Source: a bacterium
Lineage (GTDB): Bacteria > Babelota > Babeliae > Babelales > Vermiphilaceae
DNA: 55,171 nucleotides
Direction of reading: 5' to 3'
Assembly (NCBI GenBank): GCA_030588705.1
Contig: JAUUXD010000002.1
Location: 1 to 55,171 of the forward strand
In this document: one piece after another, positions 1 through 9,915 of the stretch
Layout of the letters: every line of letters starts with the position of its first letter
How positions within the stretch are numbered: the first letter of the stretch is position 1
Notes under the pieces: model-generated
Seen by the model: the letters and a program-made list of their open reading frames with translations, nothing else
Database searches by the model: none
What the model was told of the DNA's origin: nothing
Translations under genes and position numbers: made by a program

Positions 1-53
1 GCCGCTTGTTTTGCGTTGCCTCCGCTGGTGTTATATTAGGTCATCCCTGACCT

Positions 54-1112
54 TCACCATGATACCATTATACACCTAAGCATGGGATTTGTCAAGCCCC
101 CAGGACACCATTTTACCGGCATTTTGCGCACAAGATAATACCGAACCGGTTCTGGCTCATATAATTTGGCAAGCTCAATCGGATCCACCACGTTGCCACG
201 AGATTTGGACATCTTTTGTTTATCAACTTGTATCCAACCATGCACAAGAAGTTGTTTCGGCAATGCAAGATCAGCCGCCATCAAAAGTGCTGGCCAGTAG
301 ACCGCATGAAATCGCACAATATCTTTTCCCAGCACATGGAGCTGTGCCGGCCACCATTTCTCAAACATTTCCTTTTTATCCGAGTCACCATACCCAATTG
401 CCGTAATATAGTTGCACAGCGCATCAACCCACACATACACCACATGCTTAGAATCAGCCGAAAAAGGAACCCCCCAACTAATTGTTGTACGGGAAATGCT
501 CAAATCTTTTAATCCCGACTCCACAAAGCTCAACACCTCATTCATACGCTCGGAAGGCAAAATAAAATCGGCGTTTTCTTTGTAAAACGCAAGCAATTTA
601 TCGGCATACGCAGAAAGCCTAAAGAAATACGATTCCTCTGAAATCGCTACCGTTCCTCTACCACAGGATGAACAAGGAGGCGCTTTTTTGTCTTGGGTAG
701 TTACATACGTTTCACATGGCGTACAATACCATCCTTCGTAACTGGCCTTGTAAATATCCCCGCGTTCCATCAGCTTTGCAATAAGCTCCTGGACACCCTT
801 AATATGATACGGATCGGTAGTACGTATAAATTGGCTGTAGTCAATATGATAGAGATTCCAAACCTCTTTATAGGCAGCAATAAAACTGTCCACAAACTCC
901 TGCGGCGTTTTCCCTGCCTCTTTGGCAGCTTGCATAATTTTTTGGCCATGCTCGTCAGTGCCGGTAAGAAAATAACTGTCGGAACCCTGCAGCTTCTGCC
1001 AGCGGTTCACCACGTCAGCAAGGAGCGTTGAATAGAGCGAACCCAAATGGGGGCGCGCCGTTCCATAATAAATAGGGGTTGTTACATAAAAGGTTTGTTT
1101 GCTCATGGGCAT
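54..1112 (-). CDS. metG: Methionyl-tRNA synthetase catalytic domain, apparently 3'-truncated
   Basis: N-terminal FYVTTPIYYGTARPHLGSLYSTLLADV, zinc-type CxxC pairs, KMSKSRGNV; ends at YYLVRKMPV followed by unrelated residues, with no anticodon-binding domain. Confidence 0.85.
   Translation of the reverse strand: MPMSKQTFYVTTPIYYGTARPHLGSLYSTLLADVVNRWQKLQGSDSYFLTGTDEHGQKIMQAAKEAGKTPQEFVDSFIAAYKEVWNLYHIDYSQFIRTTDPYHIKGVQELIAKLMERGDIYKASYEGWYCTPCETYVTTQDKKAPPCSSCGRGTVAISEESYFFRLSAYADKLLAFYKENADFILPSERMNEVLSFVESGLKDLSISRTTISWGVPFSADSKHVVYVWVDALCNYITAIGYGDSDKKEMFEKWWPAQLHVLGKDIVRFHAVYWPALLMAADLALPKQLLVHGWIQVDKQKMSKSRGNVVDPIELAKLYEPEPVRYYLVRKMPVKWCPGGLTNPMLRCIMVSW
67..95 (-). promoter_or_regulatory. 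Consensus sigma70-type promoter (TTGACA - 17 nt - TATAAT), reading leftward out of the window
   Basis: Minus strand TTGACAAATCCCATGCTTAGGTGTATAAT; -35 at 90-95, -10 at 67-72. Confidence 0.75.
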
Positions 1113-1181
1113 ATCCCGTGCATAATCATATGAATAAGTCTGCTAGTTTCCAGGATACCGAAAACCAGAAGAATTAACAAG

Positions 1182-1205
1182 AAGGCCTCGGTTTCCCGAG
1201 ACCTT
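1182..1205 (-). terminator. Stem-loop, probable terminator of the 1232-1903 gene
   Basis: AAGGTCTCGG-GAAA-CCGAGGCCTT on the minus strand, just after the gene's stop codon. Confidence 0.45.
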
Positions 1206-1231
1206 TCACATCCATTTCGTAAATAATCACT

Positions 1232-1903
1232 CTACGGAATATTGCAACCACGCAGATCAAGCAATATTGTTTTAAGAAGCGCAATAACTGTTAGCGTAAG
1301 ATTATTGATATCATCCGGCACATCAATTGCAGAATCTAGGCAACTTCCTATATCAGTAAGCTCACCAAGAACATCCGAACTGGATGCGCAGCATGCCGAA
1401 ATGCCATCAACAGTAGATTCAATAACATCAAGCTGAGAGCGAACAAGCTCATCAGATGTTGATACCGAAATACTCTCAACCAGCGATTCAATAACATCAA
1501 GCTGTGAGCGAACAAGCTCATCAGATGTTGAAACCGAAATATTCTCAACCAGCGATTCAAAAACATCAAGCTGTGAACCATTCGAATCGCAGCAAGCATC
1601 AATGCCATCAACAGTAGATTCAATTACATCAAGCTGAGAGCGAACAAGCTCATCAGATGTTGAAACCGAAATACTCTCAACCAGCGATTCAATAACATCA
1701 AGCAAGGAAATAATGGCAGTATCATCAATAGAACAATCCCCTATTTTTTCCAGAATATCATGGGTCCATGGTTTTATCAGATTCGAATTATCAATCAAAC
1801 TCTGTAACATTTGCACCAGCAACTTATTTTCACAATTCGAAGCTGATTTGCTATAAGAAACCCCGAGTAACCCGATACAGATAAGAAGTATATATTTTTT
1901 CAT
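1232..1903 (-). CDS. Secreted protein with tandem ~23-aa repeats
   Basis: Signal peptide MKKYILLICIGLLGVSYSKSAS; repeated LDVIESLVESISVSTSDELVRSQ / LDVIESTVDGIDACC units. Confidence 0.7.
   Translation of the reverse strand: MKKYILLICIGLLGVSYSKSASNCENKLLVQMLQSLIDNSNLIKPWTHDILEKIGDCSIDDTAIISLLDVIESLVESISVSTSDELVRSQLDVIESTVDGIDACCDSNGSQLDVFESLVENISVSTSDELVRSQLDVIESLVESISVSTSDELVRSQLDVIESTVDGISACCASSSDVLGELTDIGSCLDSAIDVPDDINNLTLTVIALLKTILLDLRGCNIP
1400..1705. repeat. Intragenic tandem repeat, about 69-nt period with variant units
   Basis: Repeated 'aacatcaagctg(t/a)gagcgaacaagctcatcagatgttga(a/t)accgaaata(c/t)tctcaaccagcgattca'. Confidence 0.8.
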
Positions 1904-1985
1904 CACTACACCTCGAAATACGACCATAAAGATTTTATAAAATCTTATATAGGTCTACTATGCCGGGGTAACGAATGTCAACGAA

Positions 1986-3050
1986 TCATGATTTTAATGC
2001 GATCCAAAGCTCTCGCATCTGCTGTTCAGGAATCTCATAATCAAAGAGGTGCAACCGAGAGAAAAGTGACGGAGTCGGCGTAAGAAAATACCGATTATCA
2101 TCCGAGGTTATGTTACGCATTGCCGGGAAAAAATTGTACCGATCTGCATATTTTTTCATCACTTCCGGCCGATACACGTAAGAAAGGAACTGATATACCC
2201 AATCATCCTTCTTCGTCTCCTTTGGAATAAGCCACATATCCATCAACATGAAGCTTCCTTCCTTGGGCAAAAGGAATTTGATCGTATCGTATTCATGCAT
2301 AGCGTGATAGATATCAGAGCTTATTCCCAATACGGCAGGAGCCGCTTGAGAAACCAAAAGATAGTCGGTCCGCAAATCGGTATACATAGCCACGCGCTTT
2401 TTTTGTCTGCGCAACAATTGCTCTATTTGTTTCATTTGATCAACAGTGATTTGTTTATTTTTACCACCAAAGAGATATAACGCTGCAATAGAGACAACCT
2501 CTCGCGCATCATCAAGCATACCCACATGAGGAGGGGAAACCTTCTCATCAAAGAGTAATGCCCAGCTCGCGTCTGGCAATCCATTCTTATAGTAGGTGGT
2601 ATCAATGCCAACTCCATATATTTCCCAAGAATAAGGAATGGTGTATCTATTATCAGGATCAAAGGAAAGCCCCAAGAGCACCGGATATATATCAGAAAAA
2701 TAAGGAATTCTCTTTTTATCAATTGGCTTTACAACGTTGGATGCAATAAGAGTGCGCACCGCGTAATCAGAGGCCATTACCAAATCATAATCTCCCATTC
2801 CCGATTGCATCTTAACCAACAGCTCTTCATAATTTTCAAAATAACTCAATCGAACCTTGATACCAGTCTCTTTTTCAAAGGCTTCGAAATGCTCTGCATC
2901 AATAACGTTGGGCCAAACCAACACATTAATGCTCTTTGAGGGAACTATCCGATCGATCAGCTCAGGAATGCGCAAAAATCCATACACCGCAGCCCCAACA
3001 AGCAGAAAGAGAATGATGCGTATGGTGGTTCGTGTTACGTCCATCACCAC
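1986..3050 (-). CDS. potD: Spermidine/putrescine ABC transporter substrate-binding protein
   Basis: NVLVWPNVIDAEHFEAFEKETGIKVRLSYFENYEELLVKMQSG...YDLVMASDYAV; last gene of a potABC cluster. Confidence 0.88.
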   Translation of the reverse strand: MVMDVTRTTIRIILFLLVGAAVYGFLRIPELIDRIVPSKSINVLVWPNVIDAEHFEAFEKETGIKVRLSYFENYEELLVKMQSGMGDYDLVMASDYAVRTLIASNVVKPIDKKRIPYFSDIYPVLLGLSFDPDNRYTIPYSWEIYGVGIDTTYYKNGLPDASWALLFDEKVSPPHVGMLDDAREVVSIAALYLFGGKNKQITVDQMKQIEQLLRRQKKRVAMYTDLRTDYLLVSQAAPAVLGISSDIYHAMHEYDTIKFLLPKEGSFMLMDMWLIPKETKKDDWVYQFLSYVYRPEVMKKYADRYNFFPAMRNITSDDNRYFLTPTPSLFSRLHLFDYEIPEQQMRELWIALKS

Positions 3051-3829
3051 AGCCCTCGCTTTCTACCCGGCAACGCAAACATAATAAGCACCACGAGGCC
3101 GCTCATCAATAAAAGAACCGTAGAAAGTGCTCCTACTATCGGTGAGGATCCAGAGCGAATCATCGCAAAAATATACATCGGCAATGTTTGTGTCGAACCG
3201 CTTGCACAAAAAAATGACAGCACAAAATCGTCAAAGGAGATGATAAACACCAGCAATGCCGATACGAGTAATGATGGCGCTAATAATGGCAATACTACCC
3301 GATAAAAAGTTTGCCATGCCGTTGCTCCCAGATCCATCGATGCTTCCACATACCGCTTATCAAGTTCTTGGTATCGATCGTACATAATCGGCACCACATA
3401 CCCAAGCCCCAACACCGTGTGTGCAGCAATAAGCGTGGTCATACTTAATGGAACATAGCTAAAATAGAATAAACTCATTAACCCAACCGCCAGCACAATC
3501 TCCGGTAATGCAAGATTACCGTAAAACAGTAAAAGCATCCTCCGCACCGTTCTCTGACTGCCAAAAAAAATAAAGAGAGAACTCATCGTCAAGCAGAGCG
3601 CTACTGAAGCTCCCGCAACAACCAGCGATGTTTGCAATGCATGCCACACTTCAGTTGAATGCCATAAAGCTCGGTACCACTGCGTGGTAAACCCCGTCCA
3701 ATCAAAGCGCAGCTTATTGGCGTTAAATGAGAATATAGTAAGAACCGTTAGCGGAACATACAAAAAAAGATAGAAAGTCGCCACGAAAATCGGGAAAATA
3801 TATCGACTCCACAAACCATACAACATCAT
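3044..3829 (-). CDS. potC: Spermidine/putrescine ABC transporter permease
   Basis: Multi-TM protein with binding-protein-dependent permease EAA-like motif EASMDLGATAWQTFYRVVLPLLAPSLL. Confidence 0.87.
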   Translation of the reverse strand: MMLYGLWSRYIFPIFVATFYLFLYVPLTVLTIFSFNANKLRFDWTGFTTQWYRALWHSTEVWHALQTSLVVAGASVALCLTMSSLFIFFGSQRTVRRMLLLFYGNLALPEIVLAVGLMSLFYFSYVPLSMTTLIAAHTVLGLGYVVPIMYDRYQELDKRYVEASMDLGATAWQTFYRVVLPLLAPSLLVSALLVFIISFDDFVLSFFCASGSTQTLPMYIFAMIRSGSSPIVGALSTVLLLMSGLVVLIMFALPGRKRGLW

Positions 3830-3834
3830 AATTC

Positions 3835-4689
3835 CTACGATTTACGCAAAGAGTACAACCGGCTTATCACTATCACTAGGAGCAGTGTTCCAATCAACAC
3901 CATAGCACTCAAAGAGGTGAATGCCGCTCCGGCATAATTGTTGCGCGCAGCCAAAAAGTAGTAGGAGATCAATGAACCAACCAGCATATATTTCGAGCCG
4001 CCCACCAGAGCCGGAATCACAAACTCACCAAAGGCAGGAATCATTACTAATAGAAGACCGGTTTTTACCCCGGGCATTGAATACGGAACAGTAATACGCC
4101 AAAAGGTTTGCCATGGAGTTGCCCCCAAATCCGCGGATGCCTCTAAAAGACGATGATCTATTTTTTCTAGAGTGCTATAGAGCGGCATAATCACAAAAGG
4201 CAGATAACAGTAAAGCATCACCAAAAATACGGCAAACAAACTGTTGGATAAAAGCAACGGCTCCTGTATAAAGCCCAGCCTTAAAAGCACCGTATTGATC
4301 AATCCGTTTCGTTCCAACAAAAAATACCAAGCATAAATTTGCACTAAAAAATTCACCCAAAAGGGAAGCGTTAAAAAAAAGAGCATCAGATTCTTAAATC
4401 GACGCACCCGCAACGCAATAAAATAGGCAACGGGATACGCACACAAAAGCCCAGTAATCGCAGTAGCCACCGCAAGAAAGAGTGAACGGGCAATAACCTT
4501 AAAATAGGTGCTCTCAAATAGGTTTCTATAATGAACAAACGAGATATTGAGCCATGAACTGCTATCGGCAACGCTATAATACGCAATAATTACCAGCGGG
4601 GCCACCATGAAAAAAAATTGCCAAACAATCGCCGGCAACGAGCTAACGAACGGTAACTCTCTGGAAAAAAGACGTAAAACTTTTCTCAT
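3835..4689 (-). CDS. potB: Spermidine/putrescine ABC transporter permease
   Basis: EASADLGATPWQTFWRITVPYSMPGVKTG; start set at MRKVLRLF, which overlaps the potA stop as ATGA. Confidence 0.87.
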   Translation of the reverse strand: MRKVLRLFSRELPFVSSLPAIVWQFFFMVAPLVIIAYYSVADSSSWLNISFVHYRNLFESTYFKVIARSLFLAVATAITGLLCAYPVAYFIALRVRRFKNLMLFFLTLPFWVNFLVQIYAWYFLLERNGLINTVLLRLGFIQEPLLLSNSLFAVFLVMLYCYLPFVIMPLYSTLEKIDHRLLEASADLGATPWQTFWRITVPYSMPGVKTGLLLVMIPAFGEFVIPALVGGSKYMLVGSLISYYFLAARNNYAGAAFTSLSAMVLIGTLLLVIVISRLYSLRKS

Positions 4690-5777
4690 CGCTCTAACAA
4701 CACCACATTTTCTTTTTGCCAATACAAATACACTTGATCATCATAATCAATCGGTTCACGCTCAAAATGCTCTTCATTCTGCTCAAACACATGTACTATG
4801 CGATCATTCTTGAGCCGAACATTATATTGCGTGGACCGTCCGTGATACACAATCGCTTCCACAATACCAAGCCATTTATTGGAAAATCCTTCCATAACCG
4901 ATTTGCGTATCTCAATCTTTTCCGGACGCAAGCTCATCAATGCAAAACATCCATCGCATATCCACCGTTTACTTTCTGGAACCGCCACCTCACACGTTCC
5001 CAACCCCTCAATTTCAAACTGAGCCGTTTTACCAACAGAAGTAAGCTTCCCCTTAAAAATATTCGTGGTCCCCACAAACCGAGCCACAAATGATGAACTC
5101 GGAAACTCATAAATCTCTTTTGGGGTTCCTATTTGTTCAACATTGCCATCGTCATCCATAATCGCCATATGATCTGCAACGGTAAGTGCTTCAAATTGAT
5201 CATGCGTTACATACACAAACGTGGTTTTAAGATCGCTTTGCAAATCAATAAGCTCAATGAGCATGCGTTCACGCAACTTCAAATCAAGGGCCGCCAACGG
5301 CTCATCAAGTAAAAGAACTTCTGGCTCATTAATGATAGCTCGTGCCAGTGCCACCCGTTGCTGCTGCCCACCAGAAAGCTGATCGATTGGTTTATAAATC
5401 TGTTTTTCAAGGTGCACCGCTTTCAATACCTTGATCACCTTATGCTCAACAACATCATTTGCAACGTTCCGTATTCGCAACCCATAGGCAATATTCTCAA
5501 ACACATCCATATGCGGAAACAAGGCATATTGTTGAAACACCGTGTTAATCCGACGCTCATTAATAGGAATATCTGTGATGTTCTCTTCCCCCAGATACAC
5601 AGAGCCCGCATCTGGCTGTTCAAAGCCACCGATTAAACGAAGAAGCGTTGTTTTGCCACTTCCGCTTGGGCCAAGCAATGCAAAAAACTGGCCGGCCGGT
5701 ATGGTGAGGCTCAAATTCTCAATAATCGTTTCTCCGTGAAACGATTTCGTAATATTCTCTAGCCGAATACTTCTCAT
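4686..5777 (-). CDS. potA: Spermidine/putrescine ABC transporter ATP-binding protein
   Basis: Walker A GPSGSGKTT, LSGGQQQRVALARA, LLLDEPLAALD, C-terminal TOBE-like region. Confidence 0.93.
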   Translation of the reverse strand: MRSIRLENITKSFHGETIIENLSLTIPAGQFFALLGPSGSGKTTLLRLIGGFEQPDAGSVYLGEENITDIPINERRINTVFQQYALFPHMDVFENIAYGLRIRNVANDVVEHKVIKVLKAVHLEKQIYKPIDQLSGGQQQRVALARAIINEPEVLLLDEPLAALDLKLRERMLIELIDLQSDLKTTFVYVTHDQFEALTVADHMAIMDDDGNVEQIGTPKEIYEFPSSSFVARFVGTTNIFKGKLTSVGKTAQFEIEGLGTCEVAVPESKRWICDGCFALMSLRPEKIEIRKSVMEGFSNKWLGIVEAIVYHGRSTQYNVRLKNDRIVHVFEQNEEHFEREPIDYDDQVYLYWQKENVVLLER

Positions 5778-6448
5778 TTCTTACTGCCTACTCGCGCAAA
5801 CAACATTGGCACCACTACATCAGACAGGGTGCATGGAATAACCACTGCTACGATTAAAAATATAAACACCATGCCAATAATGCGATACCAATCAGTACAC
5901 CCATGGGCCACCAAATAAAACATGGAGGCTAAGGAGCTGACCAAAATATGGATCGCATGAGAACTGACCGCATACAGCATTTGGCGATCACCATAATGTC
6001 TACTGATGGCAAAACCATTCACGATACCCGCAATCAAAAACGGTATCACATTAGAAAGTTCCGTCACAAAACAAAGATGAAAATGCATATCCACTCCCAG
6101 CAGCTTTCCACCAATGTAGGGCAGGATCGAATCGGAAAGCGTGCAGAAGATCATGGGAGAGACTATCCCCAAAATCAAGGCTTTTGTAATGTTTTTTGAA
6201 AACCGAAAAAATGCTACCAACGTACCAGTAGCAGCAAAGACAATATGCATAAAGTGAAAGCTGTGAAAAAGCTGATCCGATTTATGGCACAATGTCTCCA
6301 CGGAGTCGCCGAAAGAAAAATAACTTACAAAGCTCAGCACAGTAATACTGAACGCGACGGAAAAAATGGCGTATGGCAGATGGCATATCAGCTCTCCCAT
6401 TATTGAGTGCTGATGGCCAACGGCTTCTGTATTATGACCTTTACTCAT
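5774..6448 (-). CDS. Polytopic membrane protein of unknown function, translationally coupled to potA
   Basis: Several hydrophobic segments; stop overlaps the potA start (ATGA); two CTLSDxxxP motifs. Confidence 0.65.
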   Translation of the reverse strand: MSKGHNTEAVGHQHSIMGELICHLPYAIFSVAFSITVLSFVSYFSFGDSVETLCHKSDQLFHSFHFMHIVFAATGTLVAFFRFSKNITKALILGIVSPMIFCTLSDSILPYIGGKLLGVDMHFHLCFVTELSNVIPFLIAGIVNGFAISRHYGDRQMLYAVSSHAIHILVSSLASMFYLVAHGCTDWYRIIGMVFIFLIVAVVIPCTLSDVVVPMLFARVGSKK

Positions 6449-6520
6449 ATTATGTCCCAGATATTTTGAATTAACCGATGTAAAGCATCAATATAACAAA
6501 CGCAGGGAATAAATAAAGAC

Positions 6521-9391
6521 TCAAAATGCGTGACCAAACGTAAGGAACCAATTATAACTATGCTCGTTGGGCGCCTGCTTTTTCCATTTCCATGCCACAT
6601 CAAATCGTAAAGGACCTATCGGGGTAAGATAGCGCGCTCCAAAACCAGTACCGGCTGCCACATGCTTAAGTTTGAAATCAGCAAACTGATCGCTGCTCAG
6701 CGCTCCAACATCCTGAAACAGCACAAATCCCGCATTTTTGAATAAGGGGATACGAAGCTCTGCATTCACATTAACCATCGTTTTTCCGCCACGAGGCACC
6801 ACGCAGCGCTTACCCTTCTCATCAATGAAGCAACCAAGAGGAGGTGCCAAATCGGTGGCATAACTACGAATCGAATGAGAACCCCCCAAATAGAAGCGCT
6901 CAGTAGGCATAATTTCACAAAACTGGCGATGAAAAATATGGCCAAATCTCAAACGCAACGCAACCACCACAGAGCGGACGGGGAAAAATAACGAATGCTC
7001 AACAAGAAACTTTATGAAAAAGGAGTGGGAATATTTCGATTTTGCGGGAAACATTCCCTTGATATTAAACAACGAAAATGATCCACGGGTGGGATTGAGA
7101 TTATTATCAAGTCGATCGATCATCATGGAAGGTTCCACAAAAAGAAACGGTACGCGCTTACCCAAAAGTGCCGCATCAAAGTTGATGGCCCTCGCAAGCT
7201 GATCGGCAAGCACGCTCGCATTATCCTTCAGCGTAGTTTCGGCAAATTCAAACCCAATAGTACCTCCCACATCAAGGGAACGCATTTGATGGCGCAGCCC
7301 TATCAAACCGCCCGTTTGAAAGACGGTGTAGATATCATTTTTACTTCCCACAAATCCTGGCTGTTCATATTTCGTGTCGTAGATTTGAAACGTACTATGT
7401 ATCGGCAAGGAAAGAAGCCACGGATATTGATATTTAAAAACCAGCTCACGGTGAGAACGCGCAATGTCCACATCAAGACGAAGCTGATCTCCACACCCAA
7501 ATGGATCTTTCACTATAAACGTGCCACCCACTTTGTAGGCAAGCCCAGTAAACGTTTGATACTGACGAATATGCTGCAGTTCAAACCCAGCACGAACACG
7601 TATTTCAAAGGGATCGTCCCGGCACAGCTTTACAAGCACCGGCCTCGTGGCACTATCAGATAATGAAATCGGGGTAAGGGAAACAATATCAAAAAGCTGC
7701 AAATTGCGTAGACGTAAAAATGATTGACGTATTTTTTCCTGATCCCAACACTGCCCCTCTTTATAGCGCAACTCACGCAATACATAGGGAAAGGGGAAAG
7801 CACTACTGCCCTGCACTACCGTTTTACCAAAACAGACCTGCTTGCCCGGATCAATATGCCACGTGATAATTGTTTTATCATCAACGGTTTGTAGTTCAGA
7901 TTGTGCAGAAGCAAACAAATATCCCTGTTTTTCAAAATGAGCCATCAGCCATCGTTTTTGTTCCTGCATCATCGCAACACCATATGGCTTGGGCAGCTTG
8001 GAACGTTTTATCCCAAGAAACAATGGCTGCTTTTCAAGTTCCGGATAATCAGGAATCACCAAATCATGCACCATTGTACGATCACCTTCCTCGATAATGA
8101 CCAGTAATGTGTAATGTGCTCCTTCCAACGGCACCAGCTCATGCGCCACAATTTTCATGTCCAAAAAACCTTCACACAAATAAAAGTCGGTCAACGCATC
8201 AAGTGCTTCATGTAGCTGACCATGATCAAAAAGCAACCGTTTCTTGAGTGAAGGAAAACAACGCTTTTGCAATAAACGAGACGTAAACTGATGCGCATTG
8301 CGTATCTCAACGGAATCAATAGTTGCTTGCCTTCCCTCTTTTATCACAAAAAAGGATCTATTGCCTTCATCACGTGCCTCAATTAAAATATCGAGAAACC
8401 CGCGAGCACGGTATGCCACTTTGAGCTCATCAGCCAATATCGACGCAGGAACAATCCATGCTGATCTGCCAAACTGCAAAATACGATCTAGAAGCTGATA
8501 ATGCGAAAACGCTCTATTACCAAAAAAAATAAAGATTCGCCGTTTATTCAGATCAATTTTCCAGACAAGACGCACCGCCCCATCCGCCCGATACAACCGT
8601 TCGGACAGTTTAATGGAGGATTGAAGAAATCCACAATGAATCAGATACTGCCGTATACTCCGCGCCTGACGCTCTATAAAACTTTTTGCATATTTGGTGC
8701 CGCGCATCGGACGAATATATTTCTTATCAAGATGCTCCTCAATCTCCTTTATTTCATCGGCGGGAACTCCCTCGGCCCGCACCACCAAAGAAAGATCGCG
8801 CATTACAAAACGATCTGAGCGTTTGATCGTTGCATGGGCAACCACCGACTTTGTGCTGACATCACGAACAAACTCACTCGTTATTTTGGCATTAAAAAAA
8901 CCGTCCCGAGCGCAAACCTCCTTAATTTTACGCATTGCATGTTCATGCTTGTCTTCATTAAACACATCGCCCGGATCCATCAAATAATATTGCTTATATC
9001 GGTCCTTATTTACCCAAATGCCGCTCACTTTGAACTTTTGAAATATCCACAATCCAACAAAATTGAAATGTATCCCTTTGCCCGCTCCGTCATCTTCAAC
9101 GGTAATCGTTATCGTCTCAAACAGTTTTTTCTGAAATAAACGCGGAATTGCCTCGCACAGATCGGCGGAACTGATTTTGCTCCCCACCGGAAGATCCACC
9201 AAATATAAAAATTCCTCCTTGGAAAAGGCAACGTCGGCACTATGGGTAAGGCTACTCAATAGAATGGGCTCCGGAAGCAGTTCCTGAATAGTTTCGCAAT
9301 CCTTTTCATGCGCAAGAGTAATGGTCTGTGCCTGCATAGGACAGAATAAAATCAGAAGAATGGCACAACAAAGAGAGCGTATAATTCCCAT
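6521..9391 (-). CDS. Omp85-family outer membrane assembly protein (BamA/TamA-like, POTRA plus barrel)
   Basis: Signal peptide, POTRA-like repeats, NPTRGSFSLF, GGSHSIRSYATDLAPPLG, GPLRFDVAW and C-terminal Phe. Confidence 0.85.
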   Translation of the reverse strand: MGIIRSLCCAILLILFCPMQAQTITLAHEKDCETIQELLPEPILLSSLTHSADVAFSKEEFLYLVDLPVGSKISSADLCEAIPRLFQKKLFETITITVEDDGAGKGIHFNFVGLWIFQKFKVSGIWVNKDRYKQYYLMDPGDVFNEDKHEHAMRKIKEVCARDGFFNAKITSEFVRDVSTKSVVAHATIKRSDRFVMRDLSLVVRAEGVPADEIKEIEEHLDKKYIRPMRGTKYAKSFIERQARSIRQYLIHCGFLQSSIKLSERLYRADGAVRLVWKIDLNKRRIFIFFGNRAFSHYQLLDRILQFGRSAWIVPASILADELKVAYRARGFLDILIEARDEGNRSFFVIKEGRQATIDSVEIRNAHQFTSRLLQKRCFPSLKKRLLFDHGQLHEALDALTDFYLCEGFLDMKIVAHELVPLEGAHYTLLVIIEEGDRTMVHDLVIPDYPELEKQPLFLGIKRSKLPKPYGVAMMQEQKRWLMAHFEKQGYLFASAQSELQTVDDKTIITWHIDPGKQVCFGKTVVQGSSAFPFPYVLRELRYKEGQCWDQEKIRQSFLRLRNLQLFDIVSLTPISLSDSATRPVLVKLCRDDPFEIRVRAGFELQHIRQYQTFTGLAYKVGGTFIVKDPFGCGDQLRLDVDIARSHRELVFKYQYPWLLSLPIHSTFQIYDTKYEQPGFVGSKNDIYTVFQTGGLIGLRHQMRSLDVGGTIGFEFAETTLKDNASVLADQLARAINFDAALLGKRVPFLFVEPSMMIDRLDNNLNPTRGSFSLFNIKGMFPAKSKYSHSFFIKFLVEHSLFFPVRSVVVALRLRFGHIFHRQFCEIMPTERFYLGGSHSIRSYATDLAPPLGCFIDEKGKRCVVPRGGKTMVNVNAELRIPLFKNAGFVLFQDVGALSSDQFADFKLKHVAAGTGFGARYLTPIGPLRFDVAWKWKKQAPNEHSYNWFLTFGHAF

Positions 9392-9494
9392 ATATTTTTC
9401 TTGTAGTAATACACAACATCAATACCCCACAGCGAACCCACTGCAGGGTATGCAGTGTACCAAAAAGAGGGAATTTAAAGAAGAAAGCGACTCG

Positions 9495-9779
9495 CTAATC
9501 AATTACCCGAAACACTGATCGATAATCCTTATCTTTCAGGAACGGCTCAACCTCCATGCTATGAAGATCAAATTTTGTGGCTTCTTTGTGAATAAGATCA
9601 ATAAAGTGATCAAGGTCTACAGCTGACCCACAAACCGTAATCCGTATTTGGTTATTTTTCGGATCGATCATCTGAGCCATACCCTCCAAACCGAGCTTTC
9701 TCGCGTGTTTTTGAATAAAAGCATACAAAAAATCATTCGACGAATCGGCGGTAAGGGCAATGCGAAGACATTTGTTCAT
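9495..9779 (-). CDS. Acylphosphatase-fold protein, probably catalytically inactive
   Basis: ACP-like spacing FIQKHARKLGLEGMAQ...ITVCGSAVDLDHFIDLI; canonical catalytic Arg and Asn positions not conserved. Confidence 0.5.
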   Translation of the reverse strand: MNKCLRIALTADSSNDFLYAFIQKHARKLGLEGMAQMIDPKNNQIRITVCGSAVDLDHFIDLIHKEATKFDLHSMEVEPFLKDKDYRSVFRVID

Positions 9780-9915
9780 TTCTACTCCCTTTTTACTGCT
9801 TCATTATGAGTATGATTAGAACATATGAACTAGACTTACCAGTAACAACGAGTACACTGTATACATAACAAAAAGCTAATGCAATAAAAATGATCGATCT
9901 GGACAGAGGATCCCG

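Noticed and set aside
1348-1623. 91-aa repetitive minus-strand ORF
   Set aside because: Alternate frame of the tandem-repeat gene; its repetitiveness is inherited from the DNA repeats.
1400-1705. Possible CRISPR-like array
   Set aside because: Repeat units are contiguous and coding, with no unique spacers and no cas genes nearby.
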